From Malachius bipustulatus (taxonomy: Eukaryota > Arthropoda > Insecta > Coleoptera > Melyridae): a stretch of DNA of 64,000 nucleotides. The translations under genes and the position numbers were made by a program. The notes beneath the pieces were generated by a model, which had not been told where the DNA came from, ran no database searches, and saw nothing but the letters and a program-made list of their open reading frames with translations. The stretch covers positions 34,874,162 through 34,938,161 of the forward strand of contig OU342637.1 of assembly GCA_910589415.1 (NCBI GenBank). The letters run 5' to 3'. Of the stretch, positions 10,059 through 20,992 are shown in pieces. Each line of letters starts with the position of its first letter. The stretch's first letter is position 1.

Positions 10059-13000
10059 TTAATCTTGATTTGACAAAGGGCAAACCTTTGAAATACTTCT
10101 TATGAAATTTCCCTCCTGAGTTTTTAATTTAACCCGAGGTTTCACCATTCGAACTTTGCCGTCAACACCAGGGACGACCTCCATAACTCTAGCTCTTGGC
10201 CATTTCAATGGAGGAGTATTTTCTTTTATTAAAACGAGATCGTTAATTTTTAAATTTTCTGAATAGTTTAACCACTTCGGACGATTTTGTAACCGATTTA
10301 AATACTCAACAGACCACCGTTTCCAGAAATCATGTTGAATTTTAATGCAATGTTGCCATTGTGATAGTCGATTTAATTTTATATGCGAAACATCCTTTTT
10401 TGAATATAATACACGCAAATATACGCAGGCGCCATAAGCTTTTAAGCTGGCGTCACAAAATCCGTGGATTTCGATACTTTCGATTGACAAATTTAAAGTT
10501 AGATTCCTCGGAATCTTCACCTCTTTTAGACACGGTAGCGAGAAGAAAAATTTATTCCATTCCGACATTAAATTATCTGGGAGATTATCATCCCACTCAA
10601 TTTTTCTGATCCATATTTTCTGCATAATTAATTTTGCAGTTACTACGACGGGACCTAACAATCCAATAGGATCGAAGATTGAAGCAATTTTCGACAGAAC
10701 TTCTCTTTTTGTGTAATTTTTAATTTCCTTAAATTCGGGCAGTGCCATTACGAGAAAGTCTTCATGAGAATTCCATTGCAAGCCAAGTACCTTACTAGAC
10801 GAACTTTCATTTTGAATGTCGTAATTATTTTTCGAATTATTTTGATTTGAATCAACTTGGAAATCCTCATTCGAATTATTTTCCTTGAACTCTGTAGAAA
10901 AATCTTTGACATTTGAATGCCACTTATGTAACTTAAATCCTGCGGTATTTAATAAACTAATTAACTGCGAAGAAGTTTCGATTAATTCATTTTTCGAATT
11001 TGAACTGACGAGCACATCATCGACGTATGTTTGCGAAAGTAACATTTTTGACGCAAGCGGGTAAGTTTGCGATTCTTTTTCAGCCAGTTCTTTTAAACAT
11101 CTAGTGGCAGCAAAGGGCGCGAAATTCGTACCATACGTGATTGTTAATAACTCTAAACATTGTAAAGGTTCATTTTCATTTTCACGCCACAGGATGTTCT
11201 GTAAATATGTGTGATTCGGATTTACACGAATCTGACGGTACATTTTTTCAATGTCCGCAATGACTACGAAAGTACCTATCCGAAATCTACATATGATATC
11301 GAACAATTCCGGTTGTACCGTATAGCCTTTTAATAAAATATCATTAAGCGATAAACCCGATGAAGTTTTCATCGAAGCGTCAAAAACAACACGCAATTTT
11401 GTTGTTTCACTATCTTCACGTATAACTGCGTGATGCGGCATAAAATATTTATTTTCTCCTCTCTCATTATGAGAACTTAGAGGGACGATTTTTGTATGAT
11501 TTAAGTTTACATATTCATCGATAAATTGTTTATATTTTAATTTTAAATTTGGATCTCTTAAAAATCGTTTTTCGAGACCAGCAAATCGTTCTCTTGCTTG
11601 CAAAAACGATTCACCTAAATTACACGATTTATTTTCTTGATTTTTAAATGGAAAATTTATTTGAAACCGTCCATTTTCTAATCGAATCGTCGTTTCTTTA
11701 AAAATTTCTTCCGATTTTGCATTTTCGGGACTTAAAATTGTTTTCTCTTCGATGTCTTCTATCTCCCAAAATTTTTGTAACAGTTCATCGCTACTCGATG
11801 ACGTATTTAAAAAAGAACAACAATTGGGTGAACTATTCCCTAGTTCATTATACGAATTAATATTAGAATGCTTTGGCTTATTATTTGCCAATTTACCGCC
11901 GACGACATATCCTAAGAGTGTACTAAAAAGGGTTGGCATATTAGCCCCTAATTTAATCACTCCTGGAACGATTAAATCATAATAGACGTCTGCTCCTAGC
12001 AAGATGTCGATTTTCGACGAGACATAAAACTTTGGATCAGCTAACATAATGTGATCCGGTATTTTTAAATTTGATACGTTTAGAGTAGTTTGCGGTAGTT
12101 CGCAAGTTATATTTTCCAATACTGCACACGAAACTTTGAACGAATTTTTTCTATAAACGTTTGACTTAATGGTTAAATCAACCATCTCATTTGATTGAGC
12201 ATTTATTTGCGAGATTCCTGATATTTGCAATTCTTTACGATAAGTATTCGAATTTAATTTGTCTAGCAATTCTTTTGTGCACATGCTAATCTGACTTGCC
12301 GAATCCAGTAAGCACCTAGCCGAAACTGGATCGCCGTTGCGACTATAAATTGTTACCACTGCCGTGGCTAGTACGATTTGCGAATTATTTTCCGAATAAG
12401 TGGAAAACGATAACGAACTTTCGGGCTTATTTTCTTTATTTTCATTTTCATTTACGATACTTCTTTGCTTGGGATCGTCTTGCGACCTTGATTCTAATTG
12501 ACTCGAATTCTTTTGATTTACGATTTGTCCCGATTCTTTATTTTCTGGCGTTGATTGATTTGAATTATTATTAGTTGAATAATGTTTATTTTGATATTGG
12601 TTTACACCCTCGTTTCCACCATACGTACGATTTTGACGATTAAATTGACGATTAATTGTGCCTGAATTAGGTTTATGGAGATCCTGCCACTGGCGGCGAC
12701 TTTCTGTGCGACGAATTTGAAAATTTCTAGGATTTGAATGAACTTCTCGATCAAAATTGATATGAAGTAGAGTATTATGCCTTTTGCCACATTGCCAACA
12801 ATTATTCCCAGTGCAAGTATCATCGAACGAATGTTTCCTAAACAGACATATTTTGCAAAAACCTCGAGAGGTTATAAAGTTGTTTCTTTCCTGAATAGTT
12901 AATTGTTTAAATTTATAACATTTATAAATCGAATGATTCTCTGAGCAAAAATTACAAATTAAATAGGATTGATTTCCTGTCACATTTCCTGTCTGTTGTT

Positions 13001-14030
13001 GATTCGAATTATGAGTTGAACTAATAAAATGATTAACTTTCCTAATCGGTGTAGGACTAGTGCCTTTTGTTGCATCTATTTCCTCTAATGCTTTGCATTG
13101 CTTTTCTAAAAAGTTAATAAATTCTTTTAACGTTGGTAGGTTCTTGGTATCTCGATGTAAGCAATAAGCCTTTTGCAATTGAAAATCCAATTTCTTGGAG
13201 AAAATGTGAATTAAAATTAAGTCCCAAGAATTTACGGGTACATTTAAATTTTCCAAACTTTCGATATTTTGATTAATATGAGTTAAGAACTCCCTCAGGT
13301 TTTGAGCCTTTGGCTTCAATAAATTAGGTAAGTTTTCGAATAAATTGGTGATGTGCGCCTCGATTATCGCATACGTGTTTTTATATCTATTTTCTAACAA
13401 CTTAATTGCAGTTTGTAAATTCGAGCTTACCAACGACAAATTCTGTATTAAAGACAGTGCTTCGCCTCTCAAATATCCCTTAAGATAAATTAGTTTTTCG
13501 ATATTATCTAAATCCTCATTATTTATGATGAGTTTAGTAAACAGATCATGAAAACTATTCCACTCTGCAGCATCACCTGAAAAAATTGGAATTTTGATTT
13601 CGGGCAGCTTAACTGTTTGAGAATTTGCACCCTTTGTATTTATACTTGACGTAACACCCTGAACTAATTCGGCTACAAATTCTTTATTCGATTGTTGTAA
13701 ATTCGATACGAAATTCTGAAATTCTACGTTTCCATCTAATCTAGGTTGTTGGGTGCTTAGACTAGTTAACTCTTCAATTTTGTTTTCTAACTTCGAAAAC
13801 AAATTACAAAATTTACTTTCTACATCCTCACTATCTTTAGTGGCATCTTCTTTAATCTCTGCGATCGATTCTTGTATATTTACATAACTCTGATAAGCTG
13901 CTATTAAATTTCTTTTGCGAATTTCGATTTGATTTTTATTATTTTCATTTTTTAAATTCTCCTCAACCCACGTTTCGATTTTTGTAATTAATCCTTTCGC
14001 GTAACCCCTCTTTTTCTTCAAATTATCCAT
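10059..14030 (-). CDS. BEL/Pao gag-pol polyprotein, in-frame internal deletion
   Basis: Open frame of 1323 codons. In order: an N-terminal coiled coil; a Pao gag domain (DUF1759-like, KLPEIKIPIFSGD, about residues 142-330); Cys/His knuckles (CNFCSENHSIYKC about 362, CWQCGKRH about 413); an Asn/Gln/Ser-rich linker; an aspartic protease (CLLDSASQISM, about 575; DUF1758-like); an RT with PHHAVIRE, VVFDAS, ADIEKMYRQI (about 930) and YVDDVLV (about 1000); a Peptidase_A17-type connection (SKIASIFDPIGLLGP); and the start of RNase H (HGFCDASLKAYGACVY, about 1190). At about residue 1210 (10390-10415) the frame jumps to the integrase C-terminal region (QWQH...FWKRWSVEYL, DUF5641-like). The rest of RNase H, the HHCC zinc finger and the DDE integrase core are missing, about 450-500 residues compared with family members. 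Despite this the frame is uninterrupted. Confidence 0.9.
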   Translation of the reverse strand: MDNLKKKRGYAKGLITKIETWVEENLKNENNKNQIEIRKRNLIAAYQSYVNIQESIAEIKEDATKDSEDVESKFCNLFSKLENKIEELTSLSTQQPRLDGNVEFQNFVSNLQQSNKEFVAELVQGVTSSINTKGANSQTVKLPEIKIPIFSGDAAEWNSFHDLFTKLIINNEDLDNIEKLIYLKGYLRGEALSLIQNLSLVSSNLQTAIKLLENRYKNTYAIIEAHITNLFENLPNLLKPKAQNLREFLTHINQNIESLENLNVPVNSWDLILIHIFSKKLDFQLQKAYCLHRDTKNLPTLKEFINFLEKQCKALEEIDATKGTSPTPIRKVNHFISSTHNSNQQQTGNVTGNQSYLICNFCSENHSIYKCYKFKQLTIQERNNFITSRGFCKICLFRKHSFDDTCTGNNCWQCGKRHNTLLHINFDREVHSNPRNFQIRRTESRRQWQDLHKPNSGTINRQFNRQNRTYGGNEGVNQYQNKHYSTNNNSNQSTPENKESGQIVNQKNSSQLESRSQDDPKQRSIVNENENKENKPESSLSFSTYSENNSQIVLATAVVTIYSRNGDPVSARCLLDSASQISMCTKELLDKLNSNTYRKELQISGISQINAQSNEMVDLTIKSNVYRKNSFKVSCAVLENITCELPQTTLNVSNLKIPDHIMLADPKFYVSSKIDILLGADVYYDLIVPGVIKLGANMPTLFSTLLGYVVGGKLANNKPKHSNINSYNELGNSSPNCCSFLNTSSSSDELLQKFWEIEDIEEKTILSPENAKSEEIFKETTIRLENGRFQINFPFKNQENKSCNLGESFLQARERFAGLEKRFLRDPNLKLKYKQFIDEYVNLNHTKIVPLSSHNERGENKYFMPHHAVIREDSETTKLRVVFDASMKTSSGLSLNDILLKGYTVQPELFDIICRFRIGTFVVIADIEKMYRQIRVNPNHTYLQNILWRENENEPLQCLELLTITYGTNFAPFAATRCLKELAEKESQTYPLASKMLLSQTYVDDVLVSSNSKNELIETSSQLISLLNTAGFKLHKWHSNVKDFSTEFKENNSNEDFQVDSNQNNSKNNYDIQNESSSSKVLGLQWNSHEDFLVMALPEFKEIKNYTKREVLSKIASIFDPIGLLGPVVVTAKLIMQKIWIRKIEWDDNLPDNLMSEWNKFFFSLPCLKEVKIPRNLTLNLSIESIEIHGFCDASLKAYGACVYLRVLYSKKDVSHIKLNRLSQWQHCIKIQHDFWKRWSVEYLNRLQNRPKWLNYSENLKINDLVLIKENTPPLKWPRARVMEVVPGVDGKVRMVKPRVKLKTQEGNFIRSISKVCPLSNQD

Positions 14031-14439
14031 CTTTTTACAATATTACTTAACAAACGATATTTTTATAACACAGAATAATATAATAAACGATTTTTCATAC
14101 AATGGTACGACTGACGAACATTTAGGTACTTACGATATGACATACGATAATTACAGGTATATTAATATTATAAACACGAACGAAATTACAATTATTTATA
14201 TTTTTACGATCAAAGTTATCAACTTTAGTATTATTCACGAATTCACGAATATTAGGTAGGTACATCAACCAAAACGACGAATTTAATTAGGTAGGTGGGT
14301 CTGAGTGCTTCTTTCGACTCATCAGCTGACGAATTAGGCTTCGAACGATTAATATGCAATTTTGTTGCGATAACGAAATAGGAAATATGAAACTTTCCTC
14401 GAATAATAAATGAAGAGGTACGTTACTCAGTTTATTGGA

Positions 14440-14605
14440 ATCCAGGAACTTCTCTGCAATCCAGGACCTCGTTTTTGTGGAATCCAGGAATTGCTCTGCA
14501 ATCCAGAAGCTCGTTTTTGTGGACTCCAGGGCCTTGTCTGCAATCCAGGAGCTCGTCTTTGTGGACTCCAGGGACTTGTCTGCAACCCAGGCGCTCGTAC
14601 AGAAG
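14440..14605. repeat. 42-bp tandem repeat in the BEL leader
   Basis: Four repeats at exact 42-bp spacing (CTGCAA/CTGCAACCC cores at 14454, 14496, 14538 and 14580), each containing CTGCAATCCAG and CTCGT. It lies between the PBS and the gag start. Because 42 is a multiple of 3 and the unit has no stop in most frames, several overlapping open frames with 14-residue repeats appear on both strands, including a minus-strand frame 14287-14688. I do not treat these as genes. Confidence 0.85.
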
Positions 14606-14770
14606 TTTCTCTGCAACAACCATCCAACACGAAACACGAAATACTTGTAGTCGAAAATGAACGATTCTGGACACTTAAAACTGCACAATTTTGCTTAACG
14701 ACGTATTCACTGCATCCATGGTACACCAGCAACTTCCATTAATTTCCATTTGCACTAAATTCAGTTACAA

Positions 14771-14787
14771 TCCGGCTCGAAGGACCA
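14771..14787 (-). promoter_or_regulatory. BEL candidate primer-binding site
   Basis: Minus strand reads TGGTCCTTCGAGCCGGA, starting 6 nt inside the 5' LTR. It begins with TGG (pairs with a tRNA CCA end) and has a TTCGA core as in a T-arm complement. The tRNA species was not identified. Confidence 0.7.
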
Positions 14788-14793
14788 CTTTTA

Positions 14794-15310
14794 TGTACGG
14801 TTTAGGTACACAAAGAACGAATAATGAACTGTATAAATTAATAGACACACATTAAATTAATCTTTTAATGCAAAACTAGTAATTTTACACAATGCTGTAG
14901 AACAACCAATCAATTTAAAGGTAATTTCTAATTATATGTAGACGATTATAATATGATTAAACGATTTAGTAAGATGAATAATTTGAATTAAATCGGAGTA
15001 GGTATGCAGGTATTTATTTAGTCTGACGAACGAACGATACGAAATATACGAATATTAGAGACAGCAGGACTTCTGTCCTGGTCAACGAACGAAAAGCGAA
15101 TCTTGCTTTGCACACCTGACGCAGGCAAGCAAGGGTTACATTTTTACTTTTTCCCTATTCCACGAAGACCACCTAAGAAGTGCATCTCCCGGATCGATAT
15201 TTAACAGAAAATTCGACATTTCAGTTCTTCTTCATCCTAAACTGTGTCTACATACACATAGACAGTGTCTACATGATTTAACTAATTTAAAAGCAGCTCA
15301 ATCTGCAACA
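14794..15310 (-). repeat. BEL element 5' LTR
   Basis: 517-bp partner of 9369-9885. It is upstream for the minus-strand transcript and should carry the promoter. No TATA box was assigned. Confidence 0.92.
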
Positions 15311-15775
15311 CCGTTTATGAGCCTTTTTTGAAGGAATTGAGTTGAAGTTTTTCCAGTAGAAAACTATACGAATAACCCCTAACTCTGAAAAATTTCAAGA
15401 AGCAAATAAGAAAAATGGCGGAGATATTCGAATATTTTTACATGATGTTTATTCCTCTAAAATTTAAAATTTTAGGTTTTCAAAATTCCCCTTTCACTTT
15501 TTGCGAATTTATTAAAGGTAGTGTAAAGAATAGTATTTTTTAAGTAAAGTTAGCCAGTGGCGAACACAGGAAAAGGAAAAAAAAAATTAAATTTGCCATT
15601 TTTTTTTTTTTTTTGTTAAATTTAAAAATCCATTCTAAGGCACGTTTTCAAACTAAATTAAATGAAATTTTCTCAGTAAACTACTACGCTAATATGACCT
15701 GACTATGAAAAATTTCAGAAATGCAATTTAAAAAGCGGTGAAAATATTCATAATTGAATCGCTTAAAAATACACT

Positions 15776-16415
15776 ATTTCTGCGATTGATGCGCAAGAAG
15801 GTTTTTATATTTCAGTTTAATATTGGAGACAATCTCACTGGTAAACCAGGCTGGATATTTAGACCTAGAATATGAGGCAGGAGAACTCCGAGGTATAAGC
15901 AAATCGAAGGCAGAGAATATTACAGAGTAAAATTCCTCAAGGGCAGAATCTGTGTCAACACTAGAAGTCACCCGAGACCAATCAAGCGATGTTAGGAAGC
16001 TATCTAGAGACGCATATCGGCCCCCATTAAAGTTGTAGAATCTATTGCTCCTATTGCCGATAAACTTATTTGAATGCAACCGAGACGAACATGGAATATT
16101 AACTACAAGAGAAGGGTGATGTCCAACCGCAGATACTGGAAAATCACAGGATTCGCTAACTAGTCAATGCGCGGAGCTCAGCACTAAATCTATAATTCTT
16201 TCATGATCATTCCTCACAAAATTATACTGCACTAGATCAACAGAACCACAAAAATTATCCAGAGCAATGACACGACGACTTGAGCCTCCATCTAGCATAT
16301 TCACTAAAATTGAAGTCGCCGATGATGATAATGTCAGTTCCATAGTGGAAACTTTAGTGGATAATTTCAAGCGCCTCAAAGATGATAAACACCTCATCCT
16401 GTAATGCAAACGATA
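15776..16415 (-). pseudogene. LINE A, endonuclease C-terminal half (decayed)
   Basis: Minus-strand LINE A between the fold-back element and the repeat element. Near 16320-16290 the frame gives the endonuclease motif GDFNFSEY, and near 16220-16170 it gives NFVRNDHERIIDLVLSS (the 'R..s.LDLvl' motif). Further on, NKFIGNRSNRFYNFNGGRY and YPAWFTSEIVSNIKLKYK (about 16079-15800) match the post-endonuclease linker with the PxWFxxE motif. Frameshifts separate these. It joins the 5' part at 23608 across the fold-back insertion: the 8-bp duplication AAACGATA (16408-16415 and 23600-23607) marks the joint. Confidence 0.85.
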
Positions 16416-16745
16416 ACGTGGCTGATTCTAGCAACAGATTCATATCCGAGAATCATGTTTTTACAGCGGACCAGACAAATAATGCTCGGCAACGTTAAAA
16501 TTAGTTATAGTCATGGTATTTTTGATTTTTTAATCATTTACCCTGCTCATATGGTCCGGAATTCCCTATATTATCTATTTTGAATGTTCTACCAATTATT
16601 ACCAACCCTAAATATTCGCTATTTGAAGATATTATTTATAAAAAGTAAATAGGTAGGTATATCATGATCTGTAAAATACGTTATTTTAGTTATTATTGCA
16701 ATCATGAAAATCAAGTAAGAAAACTTAGCATTTTTTCGGGTCAGG
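16416..16745 (+). repeat. Left outer terminal inverted repeat
   Basis: About 330 bp, reverse complement of 23270-23599. Two substitutions were seen: TAGGTAGGT versus TAGGCAGGT near 16652, and CATTTTTT versus CATTATTT near 16730. High arm identity indicates youth or gene conversion between the arms. Confidence 0.9.
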
Positions 16746-16749
16746 AAGG

Positions 16750-17150
16750 CTATGGCGGACAAAAATATTTCAAAGGATTCCCTATCCATCGAGACCAGTG
16801 GCGTTCCGAAATTATTGGGGGTTGAACGAGAAACAAAAAAAATCCCCTACATTTAAAAAATTTACAGCTTCCACGCACAACATTGAGTCAGCAAAGCAAT
16901 GGCAGGGAAAAATATTTCAAAGGATTTCCTACTCATGGAGACCAGTGGCGTTCCGAAATTATTGGGGGTTGAGCGAGAAACAAAAAAAAAAAACCCTACA
17001 TTTAAAAAATTCACAGCTTCCACGCACAACATTGAGTCAGCGAAGCTATGGCAGGGAAAAATATTTCAAAGGATTCCCTATCGATCGAGACCAGTGCATG
17101 GCGTTTCGGAATTATTGGGGGTTGAGCGGGAAACAAAAAAAAATTGCCTA
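16750..17150 (+). repeat. 147-bp tandem array, left arm (3 units)
   Basis: Units marked by GAGACCA at 16791, 16938 and 17087 (spacing 147 and 149). It is the inverted counterpart of the much longer array at 21464-23275. A plus-strand frame runs through it only because the unit is close to a multiple of three. Confidence 0.9.
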
Positions 17151-17153
17151 CAC

Positions 17154-20100
17154 TAGCTAATTTCTTGGTTAATTTCTGCAAGTCTGTCCTTGTATAAACT
17201 GAATTACAATGAGAACAGTTTAATCGATAACTATACCGTGTGTCCCCGGATAGGTGAAACGACTCTTATAAAAGACAAAAATTTTTTGATTTTAATTTTA
17301 ATTTTTTGGGGTTCAGCCCTGCTTTTCTAAAGAATAATTTCTAACAAAATTTTAGTTTTGAAAATTCAAGCATGCCTTGGAAATTTCCAAGAAACCGGTT
17401 TTTCTGTTGAGTAAAGTGCCTTTTATGTGGCAAATACGACAAAATGTTATTTGAAAAAGTTGTTCAGAATCAACATTTAGGTCCGTATTCCAAATTTCAA
17501 AATCATAGGCCAACTTTGATCTTTTACATTTATTTTTATGTTTATTTCACAAATCAAAGAATTTCATTTGTAACAAAGACTTATATTGACAGATTGCTAT
17601 TGCTATGGGTACAATTTGGTTTTTCCATGGCAGTCATTGTTACAAAATGAAATTCTTTGATTTGTGAAATAAAACATAAAAATAAATTAAAAAAATTAAA
17701 GTTGGCCTATGATTTTGAAATTTGGTATAGGGACCTAAATGTTGATTCTGAACAACTTTTTCAAATAACATTTTGTCGTATTTGCCACATAAAAGGCACT
17801 TTACTCAACAGAAAAACCGGTTTCTTGTAAATTTCCAAGGCATGTATGAATTTTCAAAACTAAAATTTTGTTAGAAATTATTCTTTAGCCAAGCAGGGCT
17901 GAACCCCTAAAAATTAAAATTAAAATCAAAAAAATTTTGTCTTTTGAGTCGTTTCACCTATCCGGGGACACACGGTATATCAAGTTTTGGTAATTGAGAT
18001 GTTTTCTTTTGCATCCAGCAATATAGACCCATTGCTCATAAAATATTTAAATGAAATATTAAATGTAATGAAATATCGTGTGATCTACAAAATTTTTCAT
18101 CAACTAGTGCCTTGGAAGAGAGAGATGGCTATTGCAGTCATGTCTGAGCTCATTTTACTAAAATAATTCTGTAATAACTTTTGTAGTTCAAATTCTCATG
18201 TGTCATATTTAATTTCAATTCCTGTCAGTTTCATTAAAATAATAAAGATATAATAGTGAAAAACAATAATTTATGACTATAATTTAAGAACGTGATGAAA
18301 TTACTGTTATATGTTACTAAACACCTACCTTAATTGTCACTTTTTTATGATTCATGACATTTTTGACCACCATTCTTCACAAATTTTGTCAAATTGAGAA
18401 AGAAACGTCAAATTGAAATATTGTTTTATCCTCATTCAGAAAGACATAATTCTGAGTTTCTGAGATAACAATTTAGGGTTCTTGTATTACCGACACTAAG
18501 GCAAGTAAGGGTCAGTGTCGGTAATACAGATACCCTACAACGGCTGGAGTTGTTCATCCTCCTTGAAATACAACCAATGCCAAACTGCAATTATTAGTAA
18601 GAAACTCAGCACCATATACGTACTCAGCAGATATCGTTACTGTTCCAGGTTAGTTTCTTTACTCTAACAAAGTTCATTATGCAAGTAGTCATGTTTTTAT
18701 TTATTGTTCTATGATTTGTAGATCATTGATTGGAGTAGTCAATTACACATCAAAATACAATTGTTTGTATTTTTCTGGCAGACATGCTTCATTTTATTCA
18801 AGGCAATAATAATAGTTGATAAAAATTTTTGTGGATCACCCGATATACATATTTCAGCACAAGCAATAATAAGCGTAAATTTGCATTGTTTATTGTTTCT
18901 TTTGTTTACATTATTTACGTTCTTGACGTTCTTTATTTAACTCTTTACATTCTTTACCTTAAAAGAGTCCATGTAAAGAATGATTTCTTTACCCGTAAAG
19001 AATCGCGTAAAGAATAGAGGTAAAGAATACTGCATATCACAAGCCACAAGCCAGTTATAATATTTTATTTATCTAATTGAACCATATGCTGCAACAACGT
19101 TGTTAGTGATAAAAGTAAATTTTGCGGGAAATCGAAATAAACATTTTTTGTGAACCAATATAATACAGGATGTCCCAGCTTCCCTTGAATTTAAACACCA
19201 ACTAAAAAGCCAATCTTATTTTCTCTTCTCAGACAATCCAAAAACGCAATAACATAGGAGCATATTCCATTAAAAAAATTTACCTTTGATATGCCACTCT
19301 CATATGGGACACTCTGTATACTCCAAAATAATTTTAAATTATGGCGATTGTGATTCTGTACTTGAATTTTCAAAATTTTTATTAAAAAGTCCATTGTTTG
19401 GCCTACAGAGACCGCTTCGAATAAGCTGGGACATCCTTTATTATATTGGTTCACAAAAAATTTTTATTTCGATTTCCCGCAAAATTTACTTTTATCAATT
19501 ACAACGTTGTTGCAGCATAGGGTTCAATTAGATAAATAAAATATTATAACTGGCTTGTGGCTTGTGATATGCAGTATACTTTACCTCTATTCTTTACGCG
19601 ATTCTTTACGGGTAATGAAATCATTCTTTACATGGACTCTTTTAAGGTAAAGAATGTAAAGAGTTAAATAAAGAACGTCAAGAACGTAAATAATGTAAAC
19701 AAAAGAAACAATAAACAATGCAAATTTACGCTTATTATTGCTTGTGCAGTAATATGTATATCGGGTGATCCACAAAATTTTTTTCAACTATTATTATTGC
19801 CTTGAATAAAATGAAGCATGTCTGTCAGAAAAATACAAACAATTGTATTTTGATGTGTAATTGACTAATCCAATCAATGATCTACAAATCATAGAACAAT
19901 AAATAAAAACATGACTACTTGCATAATGAACTTTGTTAGAGTAAAGAAACTAACCTGGAACAGTAACGATATCTGCTGAGTACGTATATGGTGCTGAGTT
20001 TCTTACTAATAATTGCAGTTTGGCATTGGTTGTATTTCAAGGAGGATGAACAACTCGAGCCGTTGTAGGGTATCTGTATTACCGACACTGACCCTTACTT

Positions 20101-20706
20101 GCCTTAGTGTCGGTAATACAAGAACCCTAAATCGTTATCTCAGAAACTCAGAATTATGTCTTTCTGAATGAGGATAAAACAGTATTTCAATTTGACGTTT
20201 CTTTCTCAATTTGACAAAATTTGTGAAGAATGGTGGTCAAAAATGTCATGAATCATAAAAAAGTGACAATTAAGGTAGGTGTTTAGTAACATATAACAGT
20301 AATTTCATCACGTTCTTAAATTATAGTCATAAATTATTGTTTTTCACTATTATATCTTTATTATTTTAATGAAACTGACAGGAATTGAAATTAAATATGA
20401 CACATGAGAATTTGAACTACAAAAGTTATTACAGAATTATTTTAGTAAAATGAGCTCAGACATGACTGCAATAGCCATCTCTCTCTTCCAAGGCACTAGT
20501 TGATGAAAAATTTTGTAGATCACACGATATTTCATTACATTTAATATTTCATTTAAATATTTTATGAGCAATGGGTCTATATTATTGCTGGATGCAAAAG
20601 AAAACATCTCAATTACAAAAACTTGATAGTTATCGATTAAACTGTTCTCATTGTAATTCAGTTTATACAAGGACAGACTTGCAGAAATTAACCAAGAAAT
20701 TAGCTA
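17154..20706. repeat. Inner palindrome of the giant fold-back element
   Basis: Starts TAGCTAATTTCTTGGTT at 17154 and ends with its complement at 20706. Arms pair from 17154-19181 with 19423-20706 (after removing a 744-bp insertion on the left), centred at about 19302, with a 241-nt unpaired loop (19182-19422). Paired landmarks include the GAAACTCAGCACC block at 18601 with its complement ending at 20002, and CCCAGCTT at 19174 with AAGCTGGG at 19423. Open frames at 18829-19017 and 19587-19787 are mirror images of each other and not genes. A diverged short relative is at 58895-59178. Confidence 0.88.
17234..17977. mobile_element. 744-bp fold-back MITE, TA target (Tc1/mariner-like)
   Basis: Near-perfect palindrome with ends TACCGTGTGTCCCCGGAT and its complement, arms of about 340 bp and a short central loop near 17605. 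TA duplications flank it (17232-17233, 17978-17979). The right arm of the host palindrome retains the empty site: left minus the insertion and one TA gives AACTATCAAG, exactly what the right arm reads near 20623-20632. It therefore inserted after the palindrome formed. No coding capacity. Confidence 0.9.
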
Positions 20707-20992
20707 CAACGAACACCTAAACTCTTACAGACTCAAACATCCAGAAACATAAAATTTTGCAAAACACTTAGTAGAAAACAATCACACTTTAACAGCAAAC
20801 AATAAAATTAAATTACTTCATCACTGATGTGATCATTATTTTAAATTAAATGTTCTCGAATGTCTAGAAACCCACATACAGGGTGCTATGTAATTGAATG
20901 TCAATATTTAAGGAGGTGATTTAAGTCTTAACTTTTGACATACAGGGTGGTAAAGTTTTATTAAAATAAATCATTTTTTCGTGATATCAGTA
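20707..20992. other. Right-only segment of the fold-back element
   Basis: About 285 bp with no counterpart in the left half. Contains two CATACAGGGTG motifs (about 20876 and 20939), typical of ends of insect TA-targeting MITEs. Could be a MITE remnant or original spacer lost on the left. Confidence 0.4.

Larger units (their letters stand above)
9369..15310 (-). mobile_element. BEL/Pao LTR retrotransposon with internal deletion
   Basis: Complete provirus-like element on the minus strand. Two 517-bp LTRs (9369-9885 and 14794-15310) begin TG and end CA and show no difference by eye. The 5-bp target duplication CCGTT flanks it (9364-9368 and 15311-15315); removing the insertion restores the continuity of the surrounding repeat (CTATAACCGTT then TATGAG). 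It contains a PBS, a polypurine tract and a single gag-pol frame (10059-14030) that lacks most of RNase H and the integrase catalytic core. The identical LTRs imply a recent insertion. It probably needs an autonomous relative in trans. Confidence 0.92.
7985..15775. mobile_element. ~2-kb repeat element, copy 1, split by a BEL retrotransposon
   Basis: Non-coding dispersed element inserted in LINE A. Its two parts are 7985-9368 and 15311-15775. The same element is at 35816-37790. It is built from about 650-bp imperfect tandem units: for example AGCCAGTGGCGTGGGTAGG recurs near 8672 and 9312 and again in copy 2, and GTAGCTTYATMTTTMARGAT recurs near 8255 and 8898. One end has a hairpin with 12-13-nt arms (GTATTTTTTAAC, then AAAAAAATACACT) and a (TA)n tract. 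No protein-coding frame is seen. Class is uncertain: no convincing long terminal inverted repeats are visible. Confidence 0.65.

Noticed and set aside
14287..14742. Several overlapping frames in the BEL leader as genes
   Set aside because: All derive from the 42-bp repeat, which is open in multiple frames on both strands.
7985..15775. Treating the ~2-kb repeat as a confirmed Helitron
   Set aside because: The hairpin and CTRR-like end are suggestive, but the flanking bases do not fit A|T insertion and the other end is not fixed.
18829..19787. Two similar ~62-66-codon frames (18829-19017 plus, 19587-19787 minus) as a duplicated gene
   Set aside because: They are mirror images created by the inner palindrome.
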